Below, piece by piece: positions 8,461 to 17,172 of a stretch of 64,000 nt of DNA (position 1 is the stretch's first letter; every line of letters starts with the position of its first letter). The DNA is from Paenibacillus sp. FSL R5-0912. GTDB taxonomy: Bacteria; Bacillota; Bacilli; Paenibacillales; Paenibacillaceae. The translations under genes were made by a program, and so were the position numbers. A model generated the notes under the pieces. The model saw only the letters and a list, made by a program, of their open reading frames with translations, had not been told where the DNA came from and made no database searches. The stretch lies in assembly GCF_000758605.1 (NCBI RefSeq), contig NZ_CP009282.1, positions 5,456,001 through 5,520,000 on the forward strand. The letters are read 5' to 3'.

Positions 8461-9275
8461 GTAATCCTCCAATAGCTTGTGTAGGACAAATGTTTGCGTA
8501 GCACGGGTAAGCGAAGTACGGATGTAAGCGAAGTACAGCTGTTTGTGCAGTATTGGTGTTTGCGCAGTACAGATAAATGATATTAAGACAGGCGATAATG
8601 TGTATCGGGGGGGGGGTGCAGCAGCAACGCCATGATTGCGGTAACTGCGTTAACAGAAGCGTAGCGGTAACTGCGTTAACAGAAGCGTAGCGGTAACTGC
8701 GGTAACTGCATTAATAGCGGTGTTAGTTACTGTAATAGTAGCTTTAGCCACTGATTGACCGCATTGCGCTGGAAAGTCCCTCGTTATGCATAAATAACAG
8801 TAATATTTGGTTAAATCAAGGGTGCGTGAGCAATCTGCAGCGGGGAATTGGACATTTATCGCAGTAATGGCCCGTTTTGATAGGTTTGTCTCTAGCCCAG
8901 TATTAATTAAGTGGAAAATGTACAATTAAATTTCAATAACCAAACTGATTATTAACAATAAGTGGATAAAGGGCATCTAATTCACTCCATTCTCTGCGGA
9001 AGGTATATTCGGCAGAATTAGTTGTTGTTTTTCCACTTATTATCCTCTTTTTAGTATTGGATGAGATATTAAATGTTCTTTTTCCACTTATTTCGATTGG
9101 CCAGCATCGGGTCGGCGCGCGGGATCGCTCGGGATGAGCTGCGGGGCGGATTAGTCAGATTGCTGGCGCGGAGAGGTACGGAGCAGATTAATCGGATTGC
9201 TGGAGCGACGAGGTACGGGGCGGATTGGCCAGACTGCTGGCGCGGCGGCGGCGAGCGGGGTAGATGAACCACGCA
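8461..9275. repeat. Gene-free spacer with several repeat types
   Basis: No supportable gene is seen in about 0.8 kb. The region holds a run of ten G at 8607-8616; 26-bp tandem repeats at 8638-8689 (unit begins GCGGTAACTGCG) with a partial third; four copies of the motif AATAAGTGGAAAA or close variants (about 8907, 8955, 9022 and 9076, the last two inverted); and three imperfect 37-bp tandem units at 9143-9253. Base composition shifts from AT-rich around 8900-9060 to very GC-rich at 9110-9260. Confidence 0.75.
9143..9253. repeat. Three 37-bp GC-rich tandem units
   Basis: Units at 9143-9179, 9180-9216 and 9217-9253 each read roughly GGGGCGGATT, then CAGATTGCTGG, then CGCGGAGAGGTAC, with scattered substitutions. 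They are too diverged for a recent slippage product and contain no convincing coding signal. Confidence 0.7.
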
Positions 9276-9319
9276 CAAAAACAGCGGCCTATCCCTGGTA
9301 ACCCGGGAACAGACCGCTG
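9276..9319 (-). terminator. Intrinsic terminator after the Gfo/Idh/MocA gene
   Basis: On the minus strand an AGCGG...CCGCT stem (9283-9318) with further internal pairing is followed by TTTTTG. It lies 20 bp past the stop of the oxidoreductase gene. Confidence 0.75.
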
Positions 9320-9339
9320 CTTTCAAACCCGTATATTAA

Positions 9340-10443
9340 CTACTCCAAATACCCCTTAACCAAACCCAGCGGCAGCAGCTTCGGCTGCTCGCAGCTGGTG
9401 GACAGCTCCGCGTAACGCTTAGTGTCCGAGCTGGTATGGAACGCATGCATGATCTCTAGGACATGATTCGCCAGCTCGCCGTTAGCGCGCGGGGTGTCTC
9501 CTGTCCCGATGCAGCGGGCCATATCCGCTACGCCAATGCCGCGGCTGTTCCCGGCATAATTGTAGATCAGCGGAATCTCCTGGAATTCCGTGCTGTGCGC
9601 CGGACGCAGCAAGACCGGACCGCCGAAGGTGTTCGGATCAGGCACGATCAAGGTGCCTAGTGATCCGTAGATTTCGATCCGTGGCAGCGTACTGTGCCAG
9701 ACATCGAAGCTCGTAATCATCGTAGCCACGGCACCGCTGGCGAATTCGATGGTTCCGGCCACATGTGTAGGGACTTCAACGTCAACTACCTTGCCGAACT
9801 TCTTCTCACTGGTGATCGTCCGCGATGCGAATGAGGTTTTGGTGATCCCGCATACCGTCTTCGCCGGGCCAAGCAAGGATACCAGCGCCGTAAGATAATA
9901 CGGCCCCATATCAAACATCGGGCCACCGCCCGCCTGATAGTAGAACTCAGGGTCCGGATGCCAGCTCTCGTGACCATGACAGAGCATGAAGGCGGTTGCA
10001 GCAACCGGCTCTCCGATATAGCCGTCCGCTATCAGCTTGGCGCAGGTTTGCAGGCCGCCTCCGAGGAAGGTGTCCGGTGCGCAGCCGACGAACAGATTCT
10101 TTTCTTTTGCCAGCTTAACAAGCTCGGTTCCATTCTCTAGCGTCAGTGATAGCGGCTTCTCCACGTACACATGCTTTCCGGCCAGCAGAGCCTGCTTACA
10201 GACATCGAAGTGGAAATTAGGCGTCGTCAGATTCACGACAATCTCTATCTCTTCCGAAGCCAGCAATTCCTCTGTCGTCCATACATGAGGAACTCCATAT
10301 TTCTCCGCTGCCTGCGCGGCCCGCTCAGGGTCCAGATCAGCACAGGCGTAGACCTCTGTATTCACAAAGGTTCCGGTCAAATTCTCAAAATAAATGCCGC
10401 TGATATTCCCGCAGCCGACGATGCCTACCTTCACTTTACGCAC
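9340..10443 (-). CDS. Gfo/Idh/MocA family oxidoreductase
   Basis: NAD(P)-dependent sugar or cyclitol dehydrogenase, 367 residues. The N-terminal Rossmann fold starts VKVGIVGCGNISG, and the family motif VEKPLSLT (equivalent of EKP) is present with the Lys. The C-terminal alpha/beta domain contains DMGPYYLTAL. The GTG at 10443 is chosen because AAGGTGG lies eight bases upstream; the GTG at 10455 lies inside that site. It follows a ThuA-domain gene by 23 bp, so the two form an operon. ThuA/ThuB-type pairs convert disaccharides such as trehalose to 3-keto forms in rhizobia; that parallel is suggestive only, and the substrate is unknown. Confidence 0.88.
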   Translation of the reverse strand: MRKVKVGIVGCGNISGIYFENLTGTFVNTEVYACADLDPERAAQAAEKYGVPHVWTTEELLASEEIEIVVNLTTPNFHFDVCKQALLAGKHVYVEKPLSLTLENGTELVKLAKEKNLFVGCAPDTFLGGGLQTCAKLIADGYIGEPVAATAFMLCHGHESWHPDPEFYYQAGGGPMFDMGPYYLTALVSLLGPAKTVCGITKTSFASRTITSEKKFGKVVDVEVPTHVAGTIEFASGAVATMITSFDVWHSTLPRIEIYGSLGTLIVPDPNTFGGPVLLRPAHSTEFQEIPLIYNYAGNSRGIGVADMARCIGTGDTPRANGELANHVLEIMHAFHTSSDTKRYAELSTSCEQPKLLPLGLVKGYLE

Positions 10444-10466
10444 AATGAGTCCCACCTTATCCCGGT

Positions 10467-11126
10467 TTATTTTGCTGCCCAGATGAAGCCTTTACGCATC
10501 AGTTCCTTGGCTTCAGGAATATCGAAGATATCCGCATGATGTCCAAGCGAATTATAGAATACCTTGCCCTGGCCCCAGCGTTTCGTATAAACCACAGGCA
10601 TAGTGATCACACCGTTCGCCGAATGGTCGCCTTCACTCAGCACAAATGTAGTTGTCGCCAGTACATCAACCGCCGGATCCACATGCAGGTAATACTGCTC
10701 GGACTTCACCTTGAAATCAGGGATGCCTTCCACAATCGGGCTGGAGCCGGATCTTACGATATTCACTTCATAATCCACTCCGTCGTTGAAGGGATGAGCC
10801 ACCCACTGTGACCCGGTCAAAAATTGCCATTCTGTATTGTTACGGAAGGAGTCGCACATCCCGCCGTGACAACCGGCAATGCCTACCCCGGAAGCCACTG
10901 CTGCAAGCACCGATGCCACCTGTTCACCCGCAATTTCACCCATTGTCCATACCGGCACAATCAGGCTCAATTCCTTAAGCGCCTCGGCGTTGTTGAAGCT
11001 GTCCAGCGTATCCGACACCTCTACCTCGAACCCTTCAGCCTCCAGAATACCGGCAAAAATAGCTGCAACCTCATTCGGTTCATGACCATCCCATCCGCCT
11101 TTTACAATCAATGCCTTCTTCGCCAT
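10467..11126 (-). CDS. ThuA domain-containing protein
   Basis: Cytoplasmic protein of 219 residues with the ThuA-like (class I glutamine-amidotransferase-like) fold. Visible segments are VKGGWDGHEP at the N terminus, VPVWTMGEI, and GIAGCHGGMCDSFR at the position of the amidotransferase elbow. ThuA proteins act in trehalose or other disaccharide utilisation with an oxidoreductase partner, as here. The ATG at 11126 follows AAGGAG. It is first in a two-gene minus-strand operon, divergent from the AraC gene at 11303, which probably regulates it. Confidence 0.88.
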   Translation of the reverse strand: MAKKALIVKGGWDGHEPNEVAAIFAGILEAEGFEVEVSDTLDSFNNAEALKELSLIVPVWTMGEIAGEQVASVLAAVASGVGIAGCHGGMCDSFRNNTEWQFLTGSQWVAHPFNDGVDYEVNIVRSGSSPIVEGIPDFKVKSEQYYLHVDPAVDVLATTTFVLSEGDHSANGVITMPVVYTKRWGQGKVFYNSLGHHADIFDIPEAKELMRKGFIWAAK

Positions 11127-11181
11127 ATCAAGTTCTCCTTTTTATCCTGAAATCAAATTTGGTTTTGGAATGAATAGCACG

Positions 11182-11270
11182 TCTATACCCTGAAGAAATT
11201 GTAATCCAAACCGGTGGCGGATGCTCGCCAATTTGCTTGTATGAATGGTCATTTTTTGCTATGTTTAAAT
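11182..11270 (-). promoter_or_regulatory. thuA-type promoter and probable AraC operator
   Basis: On the minus strand TTGGAT (11204-11209) and TATAGA (11182-11187) are 16 bp apart, giving a transcript start about 50 bp before the ThuA-domain gene. Upstream of the -35, positions 11195-11268 match window positions 13-88 in three blocks. Duplication of such a long element next to an AraC gene suggests it is that regulator's binding region. Operator assignment is inference. Confidence 0.5.
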
Positions 11271-11302
11271 CTAAATAGCGGAAGATCAGAACAGGAGATA
11301 TC

Positions 11303-12136
11303 ATGAGAGCTTTTCACGAGAACAGAACGTATGGAACAGCTTTTCCCTTCACTGCATTTGTGTGTCAAAATATAGATTTCCTGGCCCACTGGCATAATGA
11401 TCTGGAGATCATCTATGTACTGGAAGGCTCAATCCGGATGGGGATCAACTCGGAGACACGGGTACTGCATGCAGGCGATCTGGCCGTATGCAGCAGCGGA
11501 GATATTCACTACTATGACAGCAAGGACAACACATCGAAGCTTATTCTTGTCATCTTTAACCCGGCGCTGATCGGCTTCCCTGCAGGCTGGCCCCTGAATC
11601 TGCAGCTCACCTCCCCTTTCCGGGAGAACCGGCCGTCTACACCGGAGGATGAGGTCATTAACCGGCGTCTGTCCGCGATTATGCAGGAGCTGCTGCAGGA
11701 GCATCTTCTGAAGCCTCCGCATCACGAGCAGCTGATGACCGGCCTTTTGCACGAGCTGTGCGCATTGATTCTGCGGCATATGCCGCTGGGAGTAGTCAAT
11801 CCTCATAAGGATAAACGGCGCATTACGAATATGAAGATCATGCAGGAGGTTCTGGAATATCTTGACGTCAATTACATGCATCCCATCACCCTGGCCGACG
11901 CAGCCAATCACGCCAACATGAGCCTGTTCTATTTCTCCCGCTTCTTCAAAAGCATCTCGGGCATGAGCTACGTCGCCTATCTCAATAGTATCAGGGTCAA
12001 CCAGGCCGAGCGGCTGCTGCTGAATACCGGCAAAAGCATACTCGATATCGCGCTGGAATGCGGTTTCTCCAACATCCGCACCTTCAACCGTGTATTTAAA
12101 CAGGTCAAGCAGCGGACACCGAGTGAACTGCGTTGA
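11303..12136 (+). CDS. AraC-family transcriptional regulator with cupin domain
   Basis: DNA-binding regulator of 277 residues. The N-terminal cupin-like sugar-sensing domain (about 15-130) includes HWHNDLEIIYVLEGS and DIHYY. The C-terminal double helix-turn-helix (about 180-277) includes LADAANHANMS, FSRFFKSISG and ALECGFSNIRTFNRVFK, ending TPSELR. The ATG follows AGGAG by five bases. It is divergent from the ThuA/oxidoreductase operon and probably activates it, and it is followed by a ROK regulator and an MFS transporter in the same direction. Confidence 0.9.
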   Translation: MRAFHENRTYGTAFPFTAFVCQNIDFLAHWHNDLEIIYVLEGSIRMGINSETRVLHAGDLAVCSSGDIHYYDSKDNTSKLILVIFNPALIGFPAGWPLNLQLTSPFRENRPSTPEDEVINRRLSAIMQELLQEHLLKPPHHEQLMTGLLHELCALILRHMPLGVVNPHKDKRRITNMKIMQEVLEYLDVNYMHPITLADAANHANMSLFYFSRFFKSISGMSYVAYLNSIRVNQAERLLLNTGKSILDIALECGFSNIRTFNRVFKQVKQRTPSELR

Positions 12137-12259
12137 TCATGAGTGAATGCTGCGGTTCTGCTAATCATCGCTTGCTTATTTACCGGGAAGTCACTACAAT
12201 ACACTTATTACAACTCTTTTAATAATAGAATTATAATCATCCGGGAGGAAGGTTACGAT

Positions 12260-13291
12260 ATGGTAAATCCGTCTCATAACACACAGCTGGTCAAGAAAAT
12301 AAACGTGGAACTGGTTAAAAATATACTCCGCACATCCGGCACAGGCACCAAAGCATCCATCGCCGGGCAGACCCGGCTGAGTGTAGCCACCTGCGGCACC
12401 ATTCTCAATGAACTGGTTCAGACCGGGGAGATTCTGGAGCTTGGGTGGGAGGAATCCAGCGGAGGCAGACCGGCACGGAAATATCAGTTCAACGCCAATT
12501 ATTCCCTTATGATCTGTATGATCGTGCGTTCGGAGGGCGGGATTCAATCCATTAGCTATGCGCTGGCGAATCTGAATGGTGAGATCCTGGAGCAAACGGA
12601 TAAGGTACATGAGCAAATTACCGTAGACACCCTCACGGACTGGCTGGATCAGATTATTGAGGTTCACCCGAATGTTCAGGCGGTCGGCATCGGCATTCCC
12701 GGTGTAGTCCAGCAGGACCGGATTGGGATCTGTGATGTTCCGGCGCTCGCAGATCAGCCTCTTGGCATTCTGCTGAAGGAGCGCTATGAAGAGGTTGAGA
12801 TTATTATCGAGAACGATATGAATCTGACGGTTTACGGCTTGTATCAGCGGCTGTTTCCGGATGAGGAGAGACATTTTGCCGTGCTGACCTTCCCCAAGAA
12901 CCATTTCCCGGGGGCCGGCTTTATGGTGAATGGACGATTGCTTAACGGGAACAGCTTTTTCAGCGGAGAAGTGTCTTACCTGCCTTATGGCATTCCGAGG
13001 GAGCAACAGCTGCAGCTCCTGCAGAAGGGCGGAGATCCCGGCAAGCTGGCTATACATGCACTGGTATCCATTATCAGCATCATTAACCCTGCTGCGATCG
13101 TTGTCACCGGTGACAATATATCCCCAGAGATGCTGGAGGATCTGCGCAGCGGGTGCCGGGAGATTATTCCGACCGAGCATATGCCTGAGCTGATCATCCA
13201 GAATGACACCCGCCGGGAATACATGGCAGGACTGATTACAACAACCATGGAAAGCCTGACCTACCGGTTCCAGCTGGTGGAACGGAAGTAA
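12260..13291 (+). CDS. ROK-family transcriptional regulator
   Basis: Sugar-responsive repressor of 343 residues in the NagC/XylR group. The N-terminal winged helix (about 10-75; SIAGQTRLSVATCGTILNEL) precedes a ROK fold (about 85-340; VGIGIPGVV, IENDMNLT, GAGFMVNGRLLNG). The ATG at 12260 has an ideal GGAGGAAGG site; the extension back to 12143 adds a hydrophobic stretch without a ribosome site and is not favoured. It starts about 120 bp after the AraC gene and is followed within 40 bp by an MFS transporter that it may control. The ligand is unknown. The ROK zinc-binding CxCGxxGC motif is not evident, so kinase activity is unlikely. Confidence 0.85.
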   Translation: MVNPSHNTQLVKKINVELVKNILRTSGTGTKASIAGQTRLSVATCGTILNELVQTGEILELGWEESSGGRPARKYQFNANYSLMICMIVRSEGGIQSISYALANLNGEILEQTDKVHEQITVDTLTDWLDQIIEVHPNVQAVGIGIPGVVQQDRIGICDVPALADQPLGILLKERYEEVEIIIENDMNLTVYGLYQRLFPDEERHFAVLTFPKNHFPGAGFMVNGRLLNGNSFFSGEVSYLPYGIPREQQLQLLQKGGDPGKLAIHALVSIISIINPAAIVVTGDNISPEMLEDLRSGCREIIPTEHMPELIIQNDTRREYMAGLITTTMESLTYRFQLVERK

Positions 13292-13329
13292 GCCAAACAT
13301 TATTTTATCATCATTCAGGAGGCATCCCT

Positions 13330-14580
13330 TTGAAGGCTCAAGCACGCAATTCTACAGGCAAGCGCAACACGATCTATATCATGCAGCTCGTAACGATCTT
13401 TCTGGGCTTTGTCGTCTTCGGGATCTCGGAGAATATTAAAGGACCTGCAATCCCGCGGATTCAGCTCGCTTTCAATCTGGATGAAGGACAGCTGGGTACA
13501 CTGCTCTCGCTGAATGCGCTGGGCTACCTGATCGCCTGTTCGTTCACTGCTATTCTCGTCCGCAAATGGGGCATCAAGGCGGTCAGCATTATTTCATTCG
13601 GTTCTATGGTTCTCTCCGGAGTACTGATTTTCCTGTCGCATACCTACCCTTTATTCGCTTCCTCCTACTTCCTGATGTACATCGGCAACGGGATGCTGGA
13701 GATTGGCCTGGCGATTCTGGGGGCACGTATTTTTGTAAAAAACACGGGGATGATGATGAATTTATCCCACTTCTTCTATGGACTGAGTTCGACTGTAGCG
13801 CCGCTACTGGCCACCGGGGTTATGTCACTAAGTGTGTTTGGACATATGCTGGACTGGCGCGGAATGTATCTGGTGATGCTGTCGCTCTGCCTGTTGCCGA
13901 TTGTGTCGGCGCTGCGCAGTACGTTTCCCGGAGATGATCTGCCGCACGAGGACCGTACCTCCTTCAAGACCTTAATGCGCGATCCTGCGCTCTGGATGAT
14001 GGTGATGATCCTGTCCTTCGGGGTTGTCTCCGAGCTCGCCGTGGGCGGCTGGCTGGTTAATTTTCTGGAAAAAGCCTACGCCTGGGATACCGTCAAGGCC
14101 TCCGGCATGCTGTCCGCCTTCTTCCTGCTATTCTCGCTGGGAAGACTCGTAATCGGACCGCTGACCGACCGGATCGGCTTCGTGCTCTCGCTGATTATCT
14201 TCTCAATGTTCTCGGCAGGCTGTACCTTTGTAGCGCTGGCCGGCGGGGAAAGCCTGGCTTTTCTGTTCGCCTTGTCCGGGGCAGGGATCGCGATCATCTA
14301 CCCTACCGTCATGGCCTTTATTGCCCGCCGCTATCCTAACGGGAGTGACACCGCCATTACTTTTGTAGTGACGCTAATGGGTCTCGGCAGTGTTATCGGG
14401 AACTATATTATCGGCTGGGTGATTGAACTCGTTAAGACGGTCTATGGCCGTTCAAGCGAGCTTGGTCTGCTGCGCGGCCTGCAGGCGGGCTATGGCTTCA
14501 TCGGGTTATGTGCTGCGGTCTGCTCCGTGTCGGGAATTGTGCTGTATGTGTATTTGAAGCGGAGAGGGGAACTGATCTGA
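13330..14580 (+). CDS. MFS transporter, sugar-permease-like
   Basis: Twelve-segment major facilitator superfamily transporter of 416 residues in the cytoplasmic membrane. It carries an A-motif region after segment 2 (VRKWGIKAV) and a matching one in the second half (GPLTDRIGFVLS). The start is a TTG at 13330, seven bases after AGGAGG. It lies 38 bp behind the ROK regulator, so they are probably co-transcribed. The closest well-known relatives in layout are fucose/glucose-permease-like carriers, but the substrate cannot be fixed from sequence. A sugar or the keto-sugar product of the ThuA/oxidoreductase pair would fit. Confidence 0.85.
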   Translation: MKAQARNSTGKRNTIYIMQLVTIFLGFVVFGISENIKGPAIPRIQLAFNLDEGQLGTLLSLNALGYLIACSFTAILVRKWGIKAVSIISFGSMVLSGVLIFLSHTYPLFASSYFLMYIGNGMLEIGLAILGARIFVKNTGMMMNLSHFFYGLSSTVAPLLATGVMSLSVFGHMLDWRGMYLVMLSLCLLPIVSALRSTFPGDDLPHEDRTSFKTLMRDPALWMMVMILSFGVVSELAVGGWLVNFLEKAYAWDTVKASGMLSAFFLLFSLGRLVIGPLTDRIGFVLSLIIFSMFSAGCTFVALAGGESLAFLFALSGAGIAIIYPTVMAFIARRYPNGSDTAITFVVTLMGLGSVIGNYIIGWVIELVKTVYGRSSELGLLRGLQAGYGFIGLCAAVCSVSGIVLYVYLKRRGELI

Positions 14581-14597
14581 GGGCAGTTGTATAACTA

Positions 14598-14631
14598 AGC
14601 AGCGGCTCTCCTGCTCCGGAGGACCGCTGCT
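14598..14631. terminator. Hairpin between convergent genes
   Basis: AGCAGCGG (14598-14605) pairs with CCGCTGCT (14624-14631) across a loop with further pairing. There is no clear T-run on either side. It sits between the stops of the MFS and SGNH genes and may serve both. Confidence 0.5.
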
Positions 14632-14649
14632 CTGCATTGTGTCAGGCGC

Positions 14650-15333
14650 TTATAGATATTCTTTTAGATTATTAAGTACCACCATGTACCCATTCGCATA
14701 CATATGAATCCCGTCCATCGTGTACTCTTCCTTCAGATTCCCTTCCTCATCCGTCAACCCTTCATTCACATTAATGAACGTATATCCATGCTGCGCTGCT
14801 AATTTCTCCACTTCGGCATTGGCTTCGAGTAACGCGGCATTTGTTCTGGTGCTGAACATTCCTGCCTTCATCTCTTGATCCACTCCGCTGAAATCAGCCT
14901 TAGCATTCACCGGATAGTACGCCATGACATACACCTTGCATGCCGGCAGCCTTGCTCCGATCTGCGTCAGAATCTCATTATAGTTCGCAAGCAGATGCCC
15001 GACTTGATATTCGCCGTCTGCTGAGCTGATGTCATTGGTGCCAATATTAATGAACAGCTTAGAAGGCTCCAACTCAACAATACATTCCTCCAGGGAATGT
15101 AACAGCTCACTGGTTACATACCCTGCAATTCCGCGGTTGTAAATAATCGTCTGCTTCTCCAGCGTCTGCTGTAATTCATTCACCGGAAAGTACTCCATCA
15201 GTGAGGAGCCAGCCATTACGGTCTGTCCTTTCTTGGCATATGTATTCAGAATCTTAACCTTTTTGACTTTCTCTTCTTTCTCTTTTCTCATATTATTGTT
15301 CATAATCTCGTGGATAAGGTCTTCCTGCGTCAA
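14650..15333 (-). CDS. SGNH/GDSL-type esterase or lipase
   Basis: Probable cytoplasmic SGNH hydrolase, 227 residues. Block I reads VMAGSSLMEYF (nucleophile Ser in GSS), block III is NIGTNDISS (Gly and Asn of the oxyanion hole), and block V is MDGIHMYANGY with the catalytic Asp and His. The best start is a TTG at 15333, six bases after GGAGGAG. Upstream in-frame starts at 15348 and 15393 overlap or precede that site. The N-terminal 45 residues are highly charged (KEEKVKKVK) and no signal peptide is seen. The acyl substrate is unknown; sugar-acetyl esterase is one possibility. Confidence 0.82.
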   Translation of the reverse strand: MTQEDLIHEIMNNNMRKEKEEKVKKVKILNTYAKKGQTVMAGSSLMEYFPVNELQQTLEKQTIIYNRGIAGYVTSELLHSLEECIVELEPSKLFINIGTNDISSADGEYQVGHLLANYNEILTQIGARLPACKVYVMAYYPVNAKADFSGVDQEMKAGMFSTRTNAALLEANAEVEKLAAQHGYTFINVNEGLTDEEGNLKEEYTMDGIHMYANGYMVVLNNLKEYL

Positions 15334-15562
15334 TGTAATCTCCTCCATTCTACTATTGTTATACACTATAACTGAGCTTACAGCTCCCTCCAAATTGTGT
15401 CGGAAATATGGTAATTGATCTCAGTAAAACTAATTTGTTCTATGCACACGTGTTCCGAATATCCTATATATCGGGTGCGGGCAGAGGTGCACATCTGGTC
15501 AGGACACCTGCAAGATACCGGTTCACCGGATCTATACTCTACAGTTGAAGGGCGGAATATTA

Positions 15563-16240
15563 TTGAAAAAGGTTGTGGGCTTACTCCTGTCGGTTGTTAT
15601 GTTGTCTTCGTTCTATGTTGCCAGTCCGGCCAAGGTATCCGCTGCAACGCCAATTGTTGTCAGTACAACGATTGTAGTTCCAGCAGGAGAGACCTTTAAC
15701 GGCAATGGCCAGACTTATATCGCCAATGCCAGTACACTTGGAGATGGCAGCCAGGCAGAGAACCAGAAGCCAATCTTCCGGCTGGAGAAGAATGCTACAC
15801 TCAAAAATGTAATTATCGGTGCTCCCGGCGCAGACGGGGTGCACTGTTATGGAAACGCTACAATCTCTAATGTGACCTGGCAGGATGTGGGCGAGGATGC
15901 ATTGACACTGAAAGCCTCCGGTACAGTCAATATTACTGGTGGAGGTGCATATAAAGCTTACGATAAAGTGTTCCAGGCAAACGCTGCGGGCACAATCAAC
16001 ATTAAGAACTTCAGAGCCGACGACATCGGCAAGCTGGCCCGCCAGAACGGTGGAACCTCCTACGCCGTGAACTTCACACTGGACAGCTCTGACATCTCGA
16101 ATGTCAAGGATTCCATCTTCCGTACAGACAGCAGCAACAGCGCCGCAAAAATCACCAACACCCGCTATCACAATGTACCCACCCTGTTTAAGGGCTTCGC
16201 CTCAGGTAAAACCAGCCAGTCGGGCAACACCCAATATTAA
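15563..16240 (+). CDS. Secreted pectate lyase, PL3 family
   Basis: Extracellular enzyme of 225 residues that cleaves polygalacturonate by beta-elimination, in the calcium-dependent PL3 parallel beta-helix fold. A signal peptide is visible (KK, about 18 hydrophobic residues, cleavage after AKVSA). The mature part starts ATPIVV and contains GNGQTYIA, ADGVHCYGNATISNV and WQDVGEDALTLK, which match PL3 enzymes such as B. subtilis PelC and related lyases. The TTG at 15563 is preferred because it gives a compact signal peptide; the TTG at 15545 would add six residues. It stands alone, with about 100 bp to the next gene. Confidence 0.9.
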   Translation: MKKVVGLLLSVVMLSSFYVASPAKVSAATPIVVSTTIVVPAGETFNGNGQTYIANASTLGDGSQAENQKPIFRLEKNATLKNVIIGAPGADGVHCYGNATISNVTWQDVGEDALTLKASGTVNITGGGAYKAYDKVFQANAAGTINIKNFRADDIGKLARQNGGTSYAVNFTLDSSDISNVKDSIFRTDSSNSAAKITNTRYHNVPTLFKGFASGKTSQSGNTQY

Positions 16241-16342
16241 GGTGAAGTAAGCTGGCATAAGTACAACCGAATAATCAATCCAACACTTACCTCCTCTATC
16301 CATAGAAGCCAAGCGCTATAATTGGATGAGGAGGTTGATTAT

Positions 16343-17014
16343 ATGTGTGGACGCTTTACCATTACAGTCACCCTGGAAGAACTAATTACGCATTACTTAA
16401 TCGATGACAGCAAATTAGCTACGCTGAAACCCAATTATAATGTAGCTCCTATGCATAATGTTCCGGCGGTAATTGCCAGTGACGCGGGAACACGCTTGGG
16501 GGAACTGCGTTGGGGGCTGGTACCGTTTTGGGCCAAAGATGAGAAGATCGGCAGTAAGATGATCAATGCACGCGCGGAGACGGTATCCGAAAAACCTGCC
16601 TTTAAACGGCTGCTTAAATCTAAGCGCTGTATCATTCCTGCTGATGGATTTTATGAGTGGAAAAAGGACGGGACCAGCAAGCAGCCATATCGGATCCTCA
16701 TGAGTGATGGCAGCCTCTTCTCCTTCGCCGGATTGTATGACACTTGGGAAGATCCAGAAGGAAAGAAACTAAGCACCTGCACTATCATCACCACTACTCC
16801 GAACAGTTTGATGGAGGGTATTCATGACCGAATGCCGGTTATATTGAGACCTGAAGATGAAGCTGATTGGCTGGGGAGAGACAATGACGATGTCGCGTCC
16901 TTATTAAAACTGCTGAAGCCTTACGATGCAGCGAAAATGCGGGCTTATAAAGTCCCTTCGGCTGTTGGAAATGTACGGAATAACTCTAAGGATCTGCTTG
17001 AGGATATTGGATGA
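16343..17014 (+). CDS. SRAP family protein (HMCES/YedK type)
   Basis: SOS-response-associated peptidase-like protein, 223 residues, that forms a thiazolidine crosslink with abasic sites in single-stranded DNA. The mature N terminus is MCGRF, exposing the catalytic Cys2 once Met is removed. Other family residues are NARAET (Asn), GFYEWKK (Glu) and GIHDRMPVIL (His). The ATG at 16343 follows GAGGAGG by eight bases; the frame upstream to 16322 is excluded because Cys must be residue 2. It is monocistronic with its own terminator. No SOS box was identified. Confidence 0.93.
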   Translation: MCGRFTITVTLEELITHYLIDDSKLATLKPNYNVAPMHNVPAVIASDAGTRLGELRWGLVPFWAKDEKIGSKMINARAETVSEKPAFKRLLKSKRCIIPADGFYEWKKDGTSKQPYRILMSDGSLFSFAGLYDTWEDPEGKKLSTCTIITTTPNSLMEGIHDRMPVILRPEDEADWLGRDNDDVASLLKLLKPYDAAKMRAYKVPSAVGNVRNNSKDLLEDIG

Positions 17015-17019
17015 AAAGC

Positions 17020-17051
17020 AAACCCGTCGGATCATACCTGACGGGTTTGTT
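17020..17051 (+). terminator. Intrinsic terminator after SRAP gene
   Basis: AAACCCGTC (17020-17028) pairs with GACGGGTTT (17040-17048), followed by GTTT. It lies 6 bp past the stop. Confidence 0.85.
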
Positions 17052-17172
17052 TACGTTTTGTAACGAAAAGAAACCATTGAAGATTTAGATCCTTTATTTA
17101 AAAGCAAGAACCTTTACTCGGGATGGGTTTCAGCTTTTTATTTATATACATCGGTATTTATATGGCTTGCAC

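Noticed and set aside
8607..8616. Phase-variable poly-G tract
   Set aside because: A ten-base G run is prone to slippage, but it is not within or immediately upstream of a start codon, so there is no clear gene to switch.
9073..9267. Open frame across the 37-bp GC-rich repeats
   Set aside because: It has no ribosome site, a composition-driven Arg/Gly-rich product, and open antisense frames as well.
12194..13345. Minus-strand open frame of 383 codons opposite the ROK gene
   Set aside because: The plus-strand ROK gene has family motifs, a strong ribosome site and operon context. The antisense product has no recognisable domain.
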